Positions 11,401-22,999 of a stretch of DNA of 64,000 nt are shown one piece after another. Each line of letters begins with the position of its first letter. Positions within the stretch are counted from its first letter, which is position 1. Under the pieces are notes generated by a model. That model did no database searches and was not told the origin of the DNA. It saw nothing but the letters and a program-made list of their open reading frames with translations. The stretch covers positions 185,799-249,798 of the forward strand of contig NMRB01000842.1 of NCBI GenBank assembly GCA_002633025.1. The letters are read 5' to 3'. A program made the position numbers and the translations under genes. Origin of the DNA: Notospermus geniculatus (taxonomy: Eukaryota > Nemertea > Pilidiophora > Heteronemertea > Lineidae).

Positions 11401-12009
11401 CTGATGTCGGATTCACCTTATGTTTTGAATATTGATGTTGAGGTGTGGAAGGCAGTTTAGTGACTTAACTTTTTCAGTCCAAAGAATTCTTGGGAAGAAG
11501 CTACACATGCCTGCATGTTTACTCTACATCAATGAGTGATATCCAGATATCAACGAAAATCGTCCAAAACAGTGCATTATTGTCAATTGCCCTTCAATTA
11601 AACAACAAAGTGTCCTGTCCTTGTCTCATGCATAGTCTCCCATGGAGGTGTCCATGGGGCTTCGGACAAAGTGGACCCTTATACTAACTACATGTAGGCC
11701 TAGGTATTCAAAGAGATTAGCCCGAAGTAATCGGCACACTCTGTACTGAACAGATCATGTGTACTGAAGGAACACTAGCCTAGAAACAGGCGCAATTTAG
11801 GAGGCAATCAATGAATCAACCCCAGGCCTGACAAAACGCCTGAAATAACGGTATTTTTTGAGATTTTACAAGTTACAGGCAAAAAGACTTCAGTTAGATA
11901 CAAATCAAACCAGACTTCAATAGGCCAATCTCCCCGTGCCCATCCACTACACCAGGACAAAATATAGCAATGGGAAAATTGTGAATGTCATATATTATTG
12001 TATAAGAAT
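11401..12009. repeat. Non-coding, partly repeated from 9.1-9.6 kb
   Basis: About 11740-11990 matches 9090-9190 and 9477-9610. The rest is unique and shows no coding signal. Confidence 0.5.
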
Positions 12010-12145
12010 AAGGATATTTTGGGTGGTTCCTGGGTGGATCCATGGTTTCCCGGGTGGTTCCATGGTTTCCTGGGTGGTTTCATGGTTTTCTGGGTGGTTT
12101 CATTTTGGAACGCTCCAAGGTTTAGAACCTACCGGACGAAATGGG
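12010..12145. repeat. Short-unit repeat, inverted, locus 3
   Basis: At least six degenerate units of GGTGGTTTCATGGTTTCCTG end in AAGGTTTAGAACCTACC, the complement of the start of loci 1, 2 and 4. Confidence 0.75.
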
Positions 12146-12284
12146 GACTCTCCCTTCTCACATACATGCACCGCGGGCTCGAAAGAATAAGCCGCAGATT
12201 AACGGCAAACACTCAAACACTGGAAGAATATGGGGATTTCCACTGCCCCACCCAGCCCATACCCATAAAAGCAAAAACCGTTAA

Positions 12285-12445
12285 TGTCGTCTAAACCAGT
12301 GTACCCAGGTTACGGAGGCTGAAGGGGTTATTGTCGTCCTGGGTACACATAAAGTGTACCCAGGTTCGATGTCGTCAAGTGAAATTGTACCCTGGGTCCC
12401 TTTTCTTGTTAGAAACTGTACCCAGGTTCACATTTAGAGACCTAG
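12285..12445. repeat. Decayed GTCGTCCTGGGTAC-type element
   Basis: Multiple GTACCCAGG/CCTGGGTAC words and GTCGTCCTGGGTAC link this to the elements at 28380, 34611 and 35265, but no clean ends remain. Confidence 0.4.
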
Positions 12446-13430
12446 GGACGAGGTTGTTCTCGGTGAAGTCACTTGATATTGTGCCTGCAAGTTGGCCGTG
12501 CAACTTAAAAGCTAAAGAAGAGAAGTTGGAAGAATTTTATTTTTGACTAGCTGGACAGTTTTCAACCTCGGATGGTTACAGAGGAAGTNCCATCAGTAGT
12601 TTGTCGAAGTTTCAATGAAATTAGCCAATGCAGTAAGCTTATTTAAGGCAAAATAACTTTAACAACTTCTGCAAAATTTTTACTCATCAAAAACATATTT
12701 TCCTCCCTTCAACATGTTGGCAATTACAATGCCAAATGTAAGTTCAACTTAACTTGGCCTTAACTTGGAGACCTGATGAAGGCACGGTAGTGTCGAAAGC
12801 TCGTCCCAATATACTCAAGTTGATCTACAAAAAATGGTGTTATTATGTACTTTTTCCTGATTTCAATCTTCTTGATCAACACGGCTACCTCGAAATTCCT
12901 TAACTTGGCCAAGGTGAATCAAATAAACTGTTTGGCAGGCTACATAAAATAATCTCTTCTAGTGGTGGATAATGCTCTATTTTCGTGATCCCTGATCGGG
13001 TGGATATTTAGACAAGTCATGTTTGTTGGTATGTGGATAAATTAGCCCTTTGTTCCTAGGCAATTTTGGCGCGAAGGACTCGCAGCTGCAGTAACTAAGT
13101 TCCGCTTCGACGTCAAAACTTACCGTTGGTGTACGACAAATTGTGGAGAGTCTAAAAGGTCAAAAATACACAACACACTACATTGTAAGACACTGGATAG
13201 AATGTCACCAAAACATTCACAGCACCAATACTGACTGTTTGTTTACTCCACAGTCCATGACGTGTGATAGGACTGGTGTACCACCAATGTGTAGCCAATT
13301 TGTTTACTTGAGCCCTTATTTCGCGTGCGCTGTTAAACAAACGGTTTATTTACCGAGAATATTGTCAAAGGTGAACTGCATAGCTGCTTAAATTTTGCAA
13401 TAAGTTTTCACAATGTTAGAGGAATGTTTT
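12446..13430. other. Non-coding with repeat fragment
   Basis: 12735-13080 carries a fragment of the 6.24-kb and 15.65-kb repeat (CTTGGCC... GGCAGGCTACATAAA), interrupted near 12765-12890 by a Penelope-like piece. One unresolved base lies at 12589. No gene is supported. Confidence 0.45.
12768..12805 (+). ncRNA. Hammerhead-like core, CTGATGA...GAAA
   Basis: CTGATGAAGGCACGGTAGTG continues into TCGAAAG. GGCAC can pair with GTGTC across a GGTA loop, the stem-II arrangement of hammerhead ribozymes found in Penelope-like retroelements. Stems I and III were not verified. Confidence 0.35.
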
Positions 13431-13445
13431 TTAGGGAGTTTAAGA

Positions 13446-13557
13446 AATCAAACGATAAACGTCAACTTCAAGACAACGTTATTTTTTGTACCGAAAATGC
13501 AATATAATATAATCTGGTGAATTCGCAGTATGAAAAATAACGTTTTCGTAAAGATCA
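13446..13557. mobile_element. Decayed MITE, relative of 39160-39313
   Basis: AACGTTATTTTTTGTACCGAAAAT and an inverted GAAAAATAACGTT half match the intact MITE at 39160-39313. The outer arms are degraded. Confidence 0.5.
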
Positions 13558-14534
13558 CCTCAGCCAGTTCTGGCATTGAGTTCTACCTCTATGGTTCAGG
13601 TCAAAGGAGTATCTACTGGAAGTTTTTCCTGCCCTCATGGTAAAAAGTCCCCAAAAATATACTTTGGAGAAACTTTCATCCGCTGACACCATGCATTCGC
13701 TAAAACAAACATGACTTTGTAGTTGAACCAATAGTCCTCGTGGGAAATATTCTTCATTGAAACATTCAAGGCAATGACGCTTGACTCTCCAACATTACAA
13801 CAGAGCTGGAACGTAAGGCCGAAAATAAGATATACATGTACATTATTAGCGTCATTTGTCAAAGGGATGAAAACTGAATTTTTTTAGAAATCTGACGTGG
13901 TTTGACAATTAAGCGACAATAATTTCAGCTTTTTTCCATATCAGTTCAGAGATAGGGGCCGAACTGCGTTCGCAAGTCCGATACTGGCGCCGATCCGTCG
14001 GCAAAATAGGCAGGATATCAGCCGACGGGGAAAGTGCATTTGATGGCTTTTTTTCTCCATAACCTTGAGGTTGTGGAGAAAAAAGCCACAACCTGAACAA
14101 CCGATGACAAGACAACGAGATTTCATCATAAGGCAGCCATGGGTCATGGCAGCTCACTTGCTGATAACGTCTGGTCAATTGCAGTTTGAAAATGTTGAAA
14201 TGTTGTTGGGAGTGGGGAACCCGGGTGGCATTGAAAGCGTCAATGATTTAAAACTTCCACGAGGCAAATATTCATGGAGTGGTGGGGTCCAATACCAAAA
14301 CTGTTTATTGTGTTTGAACAGCAGTTGAGGGGAACTAGTCCTGCGATTTGAGGCGAAATAAATAATGTCTCTCCTTCATGAACTGCCATATCAAACAGTC
14401 GTGGCCTGGCGGTCTCTCTAGATGTCTATTGCCACTACGTTCCCAACGCATAGAATGAAACACTGAAAAACGGGGGACACTGGCAGATGTTACACACTGG
14501 GGAAATCTTCCGCTGTCAAGGAGAGTTGAAAGTG
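13558..14534. other. Non-coding stretch with one hairpin
   Basis: A 17-19 bp stem with a 4-base loop lies near 14047-14086 (TTTTTTTCTCCATAACC... GGTTGTGGAGAAAAAA). No coding exon was supported despite several short ORFs. Confidence 0.4.
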
Positions 14535-14543
14535 GTCACAATA

Positions 14544-14580
14544 GGGTGTCTACAATCCGAAGATAGGATTGTAGACACCC
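14544..14580. mobile_element. 37-bp hairpin insertion with a 9-bp target duplication
   Basis: GGGTGTCTACAATCC, a 7-base loop, and its perfect complement make up the whole element. It is flanked on both sides by GTCACAATA (14535-14543 and 14581-14589). The target length equals that of the Mutator-like elements elsewhere in the window. Confidence 0.85.
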
Positions 14581-14739
14581 GTCACAATACCATTTTTTCT
14601 TATTGGGTAGTTATTTAGCGTCGGCACTGGTATGAGTATACAATGAGGCCGGAGAATAGGCCTACTTGGTCAGCGCGATTAAGAAATTCCCACCACAGAC
14701 TTTTGAATGAATTTAGCTGTGTCTAGCTGGTTCAACAGG

Positions 14740-14795
14740 TAGGTTCTAAACCTTGGAACCATGAAACCATGAAACCAGCCAGGAAACTATGGAAT
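14740..14795. repeat. Short-unit repeat, locus 4, split by an element
   Basis: Starts GGTAGGTTCTAAACCTTGGA, then CATGAAACC units. It resumes at 15557-15630 after the 761-bp element, so both halves were once continuous. Confidence 0.75.
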
Positions 14796-15556
14796 GGTAG
14801 TATGTAAACATTGAAACGTTTCAAAAGAAACGGGCCAAATGAAACGACCCAAAAACATGCTAAATCTGAAGTTGCATGGCAGAAATGGTGCAATTTTGTT
14901 ATTTCCAGTTCATTTTTGGCACTTTCATGGCATAATAGCATTAAAATCTCTCAAAACACACGTCTCCCGTTCAAAACACACGGTCGTGTTGTTATTGTTT
15001 ACATGACACCATGCTTCCCATTCATTCAATGTTCAAGGTCTCCGATCCCAGATATGGAAGTCGTCGCTTCAGAAATTCTCTATGCGATTATTAATACCTC
15101 TTTAATATCATATACTTTCTCTATATGTCACTCGCCATGGTTATTTTCTGTGAGGAATTTGTGTGAGGCCTCAAAACGTCTTGAAAATATATCGTTTTTG
15201 ATATTGGGCAAAGTTTGTAACACAACGTGCATGCGAGTTGTGAATAGATAATAAGCCATGAGCATGCCAACCAATTAGCGTACTCCGATCATTCCATTAT
15301 GAGGGGTGCGAGAGGAAAATGTGACAGCGTTCCTCGCAGTGTAGCCTAAATCTGGCTAACATGGCTAAGAAATTGCAGAAAAAGCTAAAATGATGATAAA
15401 AATCATGAAGGAATCGGGTAATCTACATTCCTCTATTCATACAAAATAATATAGGTTTTTGGTATTTTTGTTAAGATTTTTCGTATTTTTAAAAACATTT
15501 TGGGTCGTTTCATTTGGCTCGTTTCTTTTGAAACGTTTCAATGTTTACATACTACC
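14796..15556. mobile_element. 761-bp element with 9-bp target duplication
   Basis: Ends GGTAGTATGTAAACATTGAA and complement, arms about 75 bp. The 9-bp duplication CTATGGAAT is perfect (14787-14795 and 15557-15565). It is inserted in the short-unit repeat. The longest ORF inside (146 codons) shows no coding hallmarks. Confidence 0.85.
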
Positions 15557-15639
15557 CTATGGAATCACCCAGAAAACCATGAAAATACCCAGGAAACCAT
15601 GGAACCACCCAGGAACCACCCAAAATATCCTTATTCTTA

Positions 15640-16450
15640 AACATGACAAACTTAACTTGACCAAGCTGAATCAAATAAGCTATTTGGCAGGCTACATAAA
15701 TATAATCTCTTTTGGTGGTGGATACAATAACACAATAACATTCTTTTTGTAATCCCTATATCGGGTGTATTTACCAGTATATTTAGACATGTTATTAGGG
15801 ACGTGGATAATTACCCCTCTGGGGAATTTTGGCGCGAAAGAGAGCGTCGGCCTCATTTAATCGAAAGTGAAGCTGCCATTATAAATGGCAACTCACTATC
15901 GCTATCCGTATGCTGTTTATCATGGCAGCAATGAACGTGCCGAACTAACCCGTTGCCAATGCAAAGATGTGCTGAAGAAAGTAGGATTAGGAAACAGAGC
16001 GAGGAAAATGCCAACTCGAGTGGAGAGAGCAGCAGACTCACCACCATACATGCCATAAAGGCCACCACACTAAATATATCGAATCTCCCGGTGGGCCTGA
16101 GCGCCAAATTCGCCATTATGACTGAGCGCGATAGAAAACATTGGGCGAATTTGTTATGTTTCACAGCAATGAACGTGCCGAACTAACCCGTTGCCAATGC
16201 AAAGATGTGCTGAAGAAAGTAGGATTAGGAAACAGAGCGAGGGAAATGCCAACTCAAGTGGAGAGAGCAGCAGACTCACCACCATATAGGCCACCACACC
16301 AAGTATCCAACCCCACCCTCAACAAGGCACTAGAATCGAACTCAACACCAGAAACGCTACTATTTGTAAATATATCGAATCTCCCGGTAGGCCTGAGCGC
16401 CAAATTCGCCATTATGACTGAGCGCGATAGAAAACATTGGGCGAAATTGT
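15640..16450. repeat. Copy of the 6.24-kb segment with internal tandem duplication
   Basis: 15650-16010 matches 6240-6640. The part from CAGCAATGAACGTGCCGAAC recurs at 16163 onward, giving a tandem duplication of about 230-290 bp with small differences. Confidence 0.7.
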
Positions 16451-16658
16451 TATGTTTCGGTCCACGGACAGCCAGAGGGCTGGCAATGATGGCAACGTGT
16501 CATTCCCCATACGTTCCGGTGTGATAGAATCAAATGCCTCCCATCTTTTAGATGTCCCCCTGTATTGTTTCCCACATGATTAAAGATATTTGTCCCTAAT
16601 AGTCCAATTAACTGGTGTGGTCAATCCGTAAATGTAATGTTGGGCAACATCATATATC

Positions 16659-16675
16659 GGGGGGGGGGGGGGGGG
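16659..16675. repeat. Poly-G run of 17
   Basis: Paralogous positions (about 7755-7765 and 9765-9775) read CATATCGGGTG or CATATCGGATG, so GGG has expanded here. One unresolved base follows (16677). Confidence 0.7.
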
Positions 16676-16680
16676 ANATG

Positions 16681-17214
16681 CTCTATAACCCAAGTATGGG
16701 TGATATGATGCCTCTGTCTCTACCACAGGAAGCGGTACTTCAAATTATCAAGTCAAATTGGACAGATTAATTTTGATCAATCCGAATGGACTGATTAATT
16801 TTGATCTGTGATGTTGGGGTCATAGTGATATCGATATCAGAAATTGATCTTTTTAGGTAACTTGTCAACTGAGCAACTCCTAGTTCATACCTGCTAATCC
16901 AAGGACTGGGCTATGTTAGAATTATCAGCCTCACGTGTCCGGTTGATTGAGATATCATGAGATTTTTATATATGAAAGTTGATAATTTGAAATATCTCTG
17001 CCTGTTGTAGAGATAGTGGCATGATATCCCCCATACTTAGGTTATTGAGGACACCCATTTCGATTATGCAGTGGCCTTGATGATCAAAGGTCAAGGTCAA
17101 GGTCAAAGTCAAAGTGGATAGTTTGAAATACCTCTGCCTGGGGTAGAGGTAATCAGAGGATGAAACTAATTAGCTAAGAGAGCTAGGGTCAACATATGGA
17201 GAACGACATGTTGC
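16681..17214. repeat. Inverted repeat and AGGTCA cluster
   Basis: 16681-16765 matches the complement of about 16980-17050. At 17086-17114 there are five consecutive GGTCAA-like hexamers (AAAGGTCAAGGTCAAGGTCA...). These are nuclear-receptor half-site words but more likely simple repeat sequence. Confidence 0.5.
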
Positions 17215-17998
17215 CATCGTTGCCAACCCTCAAGCTGTCCTCTGGATTGAACTGGGACTGACAAGAAGGTGATGATGAATGGACACATGTGCAGACAGTG
17301 TAACGTTTTCTAGTGTTTCCCATACCCCAATGTTTCCATATGCAATAGACAGCATGGAGAGATTGCGACTTCTAAATAGGGGTACACACCAGAAATCTTT
17401 CTAGTTCTCGTTTCACAGCGTGTTTCCATTAAACGAGGAGAAACACTCACAAATGTACGAAAGCGCAGAAGGCTCATTCAATCTTCAATCTTCAAGCTTN
17501 GCCCTCGAAGTCCCCCTCCCCTCCCCTCCCCCTCCCCCCAACTATCATCAAGAATATCGGCTGTGGATGCAGCCGATGTACGTACGGTGGTATTCATTAA
17601 CGACTACATGTAGCCGCGATAAGGGAAATTTCTATGGCGGGTACATCCTCGCGTCGAATCGATGTAGCCGCGATCAGCGGCCGTTTATTGTGTGGGTACA
17701 TCCTCGCGTCGAATCGATGTAGCCGCGACCAGCGGCCATTTATTGTGTGGGTACATCCTCGCGTCGAATCGATGTAGCCGTGACCGGGAGCCGTGATAAG
17801 CGGGGTACATGGAACATTTCCGATGTTGTAAAAACTTGAGATGTGAAGTAGTTTTGATTGCATCAAAAAATGTGGAGGTTACACAACAGTGTGAAAGTTT
17901 CTGACAAGGGTACATTTTTGAATCCTTTGTTTGAAATGCTGACTTTTTTAAAATTCTCACTACTAAATAATTCTCATTTCAAATAATAACGTGTTCAT
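17215..17998. repeat. Right arm of the roughly 12-kb inverted structure
   Basis: Reverse complement of 6125-7430 in collinear blocks, interrupted by the 55-bp repeats at 17641. One unresolved base at 17500. Confidence 0.6.
17641..17805. repeat. 55-bp tandem repeat, about 2.7 units
   Basis: Units begin at 17641, 17696 and 17751 with GTACATCCTCGCGTCGAATC. The third unit decays after GATGTAGCCG. A diverged unit may precede at 17578. Confidence 0.85.
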
Positions 17999-18137
17999 TG
18001 CGGGTGCGTAATGGACTCATGGACTTTAGAAATTCTTCCACTTTCGGTGGATTTATCAATATATCGTTGGCACCCGAGGTTTCTTTAGTTCTTGAATGGA
18101 AAGAGCACAGTTTTTTGGTCCAGGGGAAGTCATTTTT

Positions 18138-19282
18138 AGCTCACCTCTGTGAGGTGAGCTTCTCCCATGGTGTGTTGTCCGTCGTCCGTCGTCGTCCGTC
18201 GTCGTCGTCGTCCGTCGTCGTCGTCGTCCGTCGTCGTTAACAGGGGTGGCACGTTTCTAAACCGCTTGGGTTACAGACTTGAAATTTGGTGTACAGGTAC
18301 CCTATGGTAAAAACTATCTCTGGACCGAAAAGTAGCGCTGCTGCTTGTACACTCTGGTCTGTAGGGGGCGCTTTGTGAAAACCTTCTTTTGGCCATATCT
18401 CCTGAACGCTGTTAGCTAGAACCACGAAACTTTTATGGTGGATTCCTCTGATGAGACTACATCACATAAATCCCGGGTTTTTGATTTGACCTACTTTTCA
18501 AGGTCACAGAGGTCAAAGTTCAAAATTCACTGTTTGGTGGCACATTTCATGGCTATTTGACATAGAATGTTGTGATTTGGTGTGAAGATATATCTAGGCA
18601 CCCTGCACAAGTGCACCAAATTTCTACCCGATCGGACTTCAAATATGGCCGCCAGGAAGCCATCTTGGAAAATGGACTTTGACCCACATTTTATAAATAG
18701 GAGTAGGTAGGATGTTTTAACCTTGTCAAAATATGTATCGAGGTACCGGTACCATATAAATATACAGTAAAATTCAGTCAGATTCGATGTCAAATATGGC
18801 TGCCAGCTAGGGAGCCATCTTGAAAAATGGACTTCGACCAACACCTCATAAATAGTGGTAGCTAGGATGCTTTAACCATGCCTAAATATGTGTCTTGGCA
18901 CTGTTTACTTATATGCCAAATTTCGGTTCGATTTGACTTCAAGATGGCTGCCAGGCAGCCATCTTGAAAAACTGACTTTGGCCATCTCATCAGTACCGGT
19001 AGTAAATGTTATGATGTTGTCTAAATATCTATGCAAGAATCCTGTACATTCCTGCTAAAATTTCAGCCCCAAGCCAAGGAACGTCGCATGTGGCCACCAG
19101 GTGGCCATCTTGAAAAGTAGAATTCTTGACATCTGTGACCTAGACACGAAAGCAGGGGGGTGGGGGCGCTCCCTTTTCGCAATCTGAAGGGGGCTTGCCC
19201 CCCCCCCTTACCGGTACTCATTGGATCAAAAGTTAAAGTTAAAAAAATGGCCAGGGCCATTGTGCTCACCTCTGTCATGTCT
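18138..19282. repeat. Dispersed-repeat element with AGCTCACC palindrome and CGTCGT run
   Basis: It opens with the palindrome AGCTCACCTCTGTGAGGTGA..., then a (GTC/CGTC)n run to 18238, then diverged units of about 150 bp with 'AAATATGGCNGCCAG' and 'GCCATCTTG'. It closes near CTCACCTCTGTCATG. Elements of this kind are common in marine invertebrates; no ORF is supported. Confidence 0.65.
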
Positions 19283-20679
19283 GTGATAAGTCTCCATGGT
19301 TTAAAAGTGTGAAACTGTGACTTTCATGGTGAATGTTGAAGGATCAGTAGGCCTACAGATAAGATCAAGGTGAACACACCAAGTCGGAAGAAGTATTTTT
19401 ATGATCTGATCAAAGTGGGCATTGTCATATGGGGGGCATTCTCATACATTCCACCCCCACTTCAATTGGAGTACGCGAGTTGTGCCCCTGCCCCTAAATA
19501 TTTTTCCGGCAGAAACCCTGGAACACCTCCTCTGCCTGGAGGGAGGCGAATGTCCCAGGAGGGACATTGTTGGGGAGGCCACTTTGGGGGAGGGGGCAAA
19601 AATACAGGGATGAGAGTACCCTAGAAGCTCCTCTTTCGAAGCCAGCCTTTTGGAGGAAGGGCAACGCGGCAGAGACGGAACTGGTGCCCAACTACATCAT
19701 TCCTGCATTGTTACAACAGAAGGCGCTCCTGCCTCGCACCAATCTGTTACGCTGTGCTCACAGGATTGTGGGAAAGCAAGATGGCGCCGGGTGATTGACA
19801 GCGAACTACTTGGCTTGGCTGATCATGTGATCCCTCGATCCCCGTAGTTACTAGGATCAAAATACCTACAAACCTCGCTTATTATGATAGTTGTTACTTG
19901 CCATACAATTATTCACAAAAAATCTGTCAATATTTTTGCATTAAACAAAGAATGTTAAGCCAGTCACTTGGGACTTATTTTATTCCTACGCTGTGATGAG
20001 GTCGCGGACGTACACGTCGGCCAAATCTGGCCGATGTGATGCGTTCCACGGCTACACAGGTCTGTGCATAAGCAGTCTCACCGCAAGCAGTCTCGCGCAG
20101 CCTGTGTGTACACAATGTCATTCCTGATCAATAACAAAAAAGACCATGTGCATGTGTCATCCATTTTGAAGCATGTGAAGTAAGTGGAACTTGTGAGAGC
20201 ACGCTTGTTCTTGCTGATATTAGCAGGATATACTTGTTCTGTGCGAATCATTCGAAAGCAGAAAAATTAAACAATTGTTCAAAGATTATAATTTCAAGTG
20301 TAATTTGATTTTGGATCCAATTTCTGCGCCTTAGGCCTACCGGTAGCCTAGGCCTATAGCATGCTGAAAGAATGCCTTTTAAAAACTAAAAAGGCTTTTA
20401 ATTTAGGCCTAGCTAGGCCTATACATGCTATAGGCTAATTATTCTTCCCAAATGATCATGATGATAATGATTGCACATGTTGCATCCTCCTGTTAGGCCT
20501 AGGCCTACCGTAGCAAAATGCTTTTAGAGGAAATTTTGACATTTTTTGGTGAGGAGTGAGAAATGCCCTGCATGCCTGTAGGCCTAGTGCAGTGCAGTGC
20601 AGTGCACTGAGCACACTCGTCTCGTGCACTACTGTACAGTAGGCCTAGCTACAGGAAAGGCTATAGTTAGGGATCGTCT
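19283..20679. other. Non-coding, rich in TAGGCCTA words
   Basis: Between 20330 and 20650 the palindrome TAGGCCTA or close variants appear many times, and GCAGT is repeated near 20588. No gene or defined element was identified. Confidence 0.4.
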
Positions 20680-20965
20680 CCAAATTGTTTTCGTTTCAAA
20701 CGCGTTTGAAACGAATGTCAATATCGTTTCAAAATCGTTTGAAATTTTTGTAGTCCAACGAAACTGAAGTGATTTTCCAACGATTTTCAAAATAAAAATT
20801 GAAAACGGATTTGAAACGAATTCTCCCCAAACGAAAAGTACCCGCAACGAAGAGCAACGTTTATCTGCCCAACGAAAAGCAAACGTTTCATGCGCCAAAT
20901 AGAATGCAAAAACGTTTTCAAATTGTGTCAAACGAAATCCAAACGAAATGAAAACGTTTTTGCTT
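20680..20965. repeat. Dense AACG/CGTT word cluster
   Basis: About twenty AAACG, CAACG or CGTTT words in both orientations lie in 285 bp (examples CGTTTCAAACGCGTTTGAAA, AACGAAAAGCAAACGTTT). It does not fold as one long inverted repeat and has no coding frame. Confidence 0.6.
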
Positions 20966-21530
20966 TTTTGGCGTCATTGTGCATTGCGGTCCCGCGATAG
21001 GCCTACATGTCATGATGTCCATGTCATTCTTTCCGTATCAAAGGCTCCTATCGGTAGTGAATTTGATAGGCCTATATACTGCCGTAAGACTCAGTGGCTA
21101 CATCAGCCTACCGATGATGCCCAACACATTCTGTAAGGTTCCCATTCCATAGAGATCACGTTTTCACGGTTTTTGCACGGTTCACGCGTGAATTGTCATG
21201 TTTCACGGGTAAACCCAAGATTGGGCAATGTATTTCTTATGATGCGGTTTCTATAGGCGTCATTTTTCTACCTTCGGACAAGTACGATTCATTTCATAAG
21301 TGAATAAATGAAAATCACCCGTGACTCAAGGAATGAACATGCTCATTCTTTTGGGGCGTGAATTCTATGGAACCAACCCACTAAATAAAAGAACGTGAAA
21401 AATATTGCCAATGGCATTGTGCCCGCTTGGCTTTTTAGCACAGTGGTGGAAGGCGTAAGCCATATCGGAATCCCCTACAAGCCATATTTGACAGTATCTG
21501 TGACTAAGGCGTCAATATTGTGAGTGAATT

Positions 21531-22490
21531 GGAGACTAAAAATCCAAAGCATTCTCAAGTTAGAGCGTTCACGTCGTTGACCAATCAGATATCATCTTTT
21601 GACCTCTGCGACCTTGAAATGTAGGTCAAATCAAAAACCCGTCTGATATGTTGTGTACCCTGACTGGATACACCCACCATAAAAATTTCATGAAGTTTCT
21701 ATGACTAGTTTACGAGTAATCGCAAATTTTGTCATTTCACTATGTGCCCCCTGATGGCCAAAGTAGGAATCAGATCCGGTCGATTTTCAATAGCGAGAAG
21801 CGTCATGTCATGAGGTATCAACATACAAAATGTGAGACGAAAATTCCAAAGTATTCTCAAGTTAGAGCGTTCACGTCGTTGACCAATCAGATTTCACCTT
21901 TTGACCTCTGCGACCTTGAAATGTAGGTCAAATCAAAAACCCGTCTGATATGTTGTGTACCCTGACTGGATACACCCACCATAAAAAATTTCATGAAGTT
22001 TCGATGACTAGTTTAGGAGTAATCGCAAATTTTGTCATTTCACTATGTGCCCCCTGGTGGCCATAGTAGGAATCAGATCCGGTCGATTTTCAATAGCGAG
22101 AAGCGTCATGTCATGAGGTATCAACATACAAAATGTGAGACTAAAATTCCAAAGCATTCTCAAGTTAGAGCGTTCACGTCGTTGACCAATCAGATTTCAC
22201 CTTTTGACCTCTGCGACCTTGAAATGTAGGTCAAATCAAAAACCCGTCTGATATTTTGTGTACCCTGACTGGATACACCCACCATAAAAATTTCATGAAG
22301 TTTCTATGACTAGTTTAGGAGTAATCGCAAATTTTGTCATTTCACTAATGTGCCCCCTGGTGGCCAAAGTATGAATCACATCCAGCCGATTTTCAATAGC
22401 GAGAAGCGTCATGTCATGAGGTATCACCATACAAAATTTGAGATGAAAATTCTGAAGCATTCTCAAGTTAGAGCGTTCACGTCGTTTGCG
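21531..22490. repeat. 303-bp tandem repeat, about 3.1 units
   Basis: The word CTCAAGTTAGAGCGTTCACG recurs at about 21555, 21858, 22159 and 22462. Units are over 90% alike. The last unit runs into a (GACGAC)n tract and CACCCCGAGG-type end near 22573, so the array is part of a larger dispersed element. Confidence 0.9.
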
Positions 22491-22999
22491 TGACGACGGA
22501 CGACGACGACAGACGTACAGACAGACGCCAGCGTGATGACAATACCCCGAAGACCCTGATGGGCCTCGGGGTGAAAAGTGATGAAGTTCCGTTGTTTAGT
22601 TTAGGAGAAAAAGCAGATTTTGTGAGTTTGGCTTAGGCCTCCTGGTGGCAAAGTCAAGAACTAGATTTCACTGAAATTTCGTCAGGAAGTCACTACAATC
22701 TAGAGGTAAAAATACATACAAAGTTTCAACGCAATAGCTCAAGCGATTATCAAAATATAAACCTTTGAAGTTTTTCACAAAACGCCCCCTACCTACCAAA
22801 ATAGGAATCGCATCGCACCCAAAATTGAACTTGACCTAGATTTTGTGGTCATACACACCTGTGTGCAATATGAAAATGATCCTTTAAAAACTAAAGGCGC
22901 TATCCATCTGAAAAGGGAAAATTTGATACTTTCGTTTTGGCCCCCTAGTGGCAAAGTAAGGAATCAGACTGCGCTGAAATTTCGTGTGCAAGTCACGAC
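22491..22999. repeat. Dispersed-repeat body, diverged units
   Basis: Units with 'AAACGCCCCCTACC' and 'GACCTAGATTTTGTGGTCATA' recur at 22620-22860, 22920-23000 plus 23281-23420, and 24912-25020. They provide empty sites for the two elements below. Confidence 0.65.

Noticed and set aside
14811-15251. 146-codon plus-strand ORF
   Set aside because: Lies inside the 761-bp foldback element (14796-15556), has no motif and no splice context.
16141-16524. 127-codon plus-strand ORF
   Set aside because: Spans a tandem duplication of a non-coding repeat; the same repeat at 6.5 kb is not open in that frame.
17086-17114. Nuclear-receptor response element
   Set aside because: AGGTCA words here form a simple hexamer repeat inside a dispersed repeat; no promoter nearby.
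17641-17805. CRISPR-like array
   Set aside because: 55-bp units abut without spacers; ordinary tandem repeat.
21729-22229. Two 65-codon ORFs with nearly the same protein
   Set aside because: They are the same frame in adjacent 303-bp tandem units, not a gene pair.
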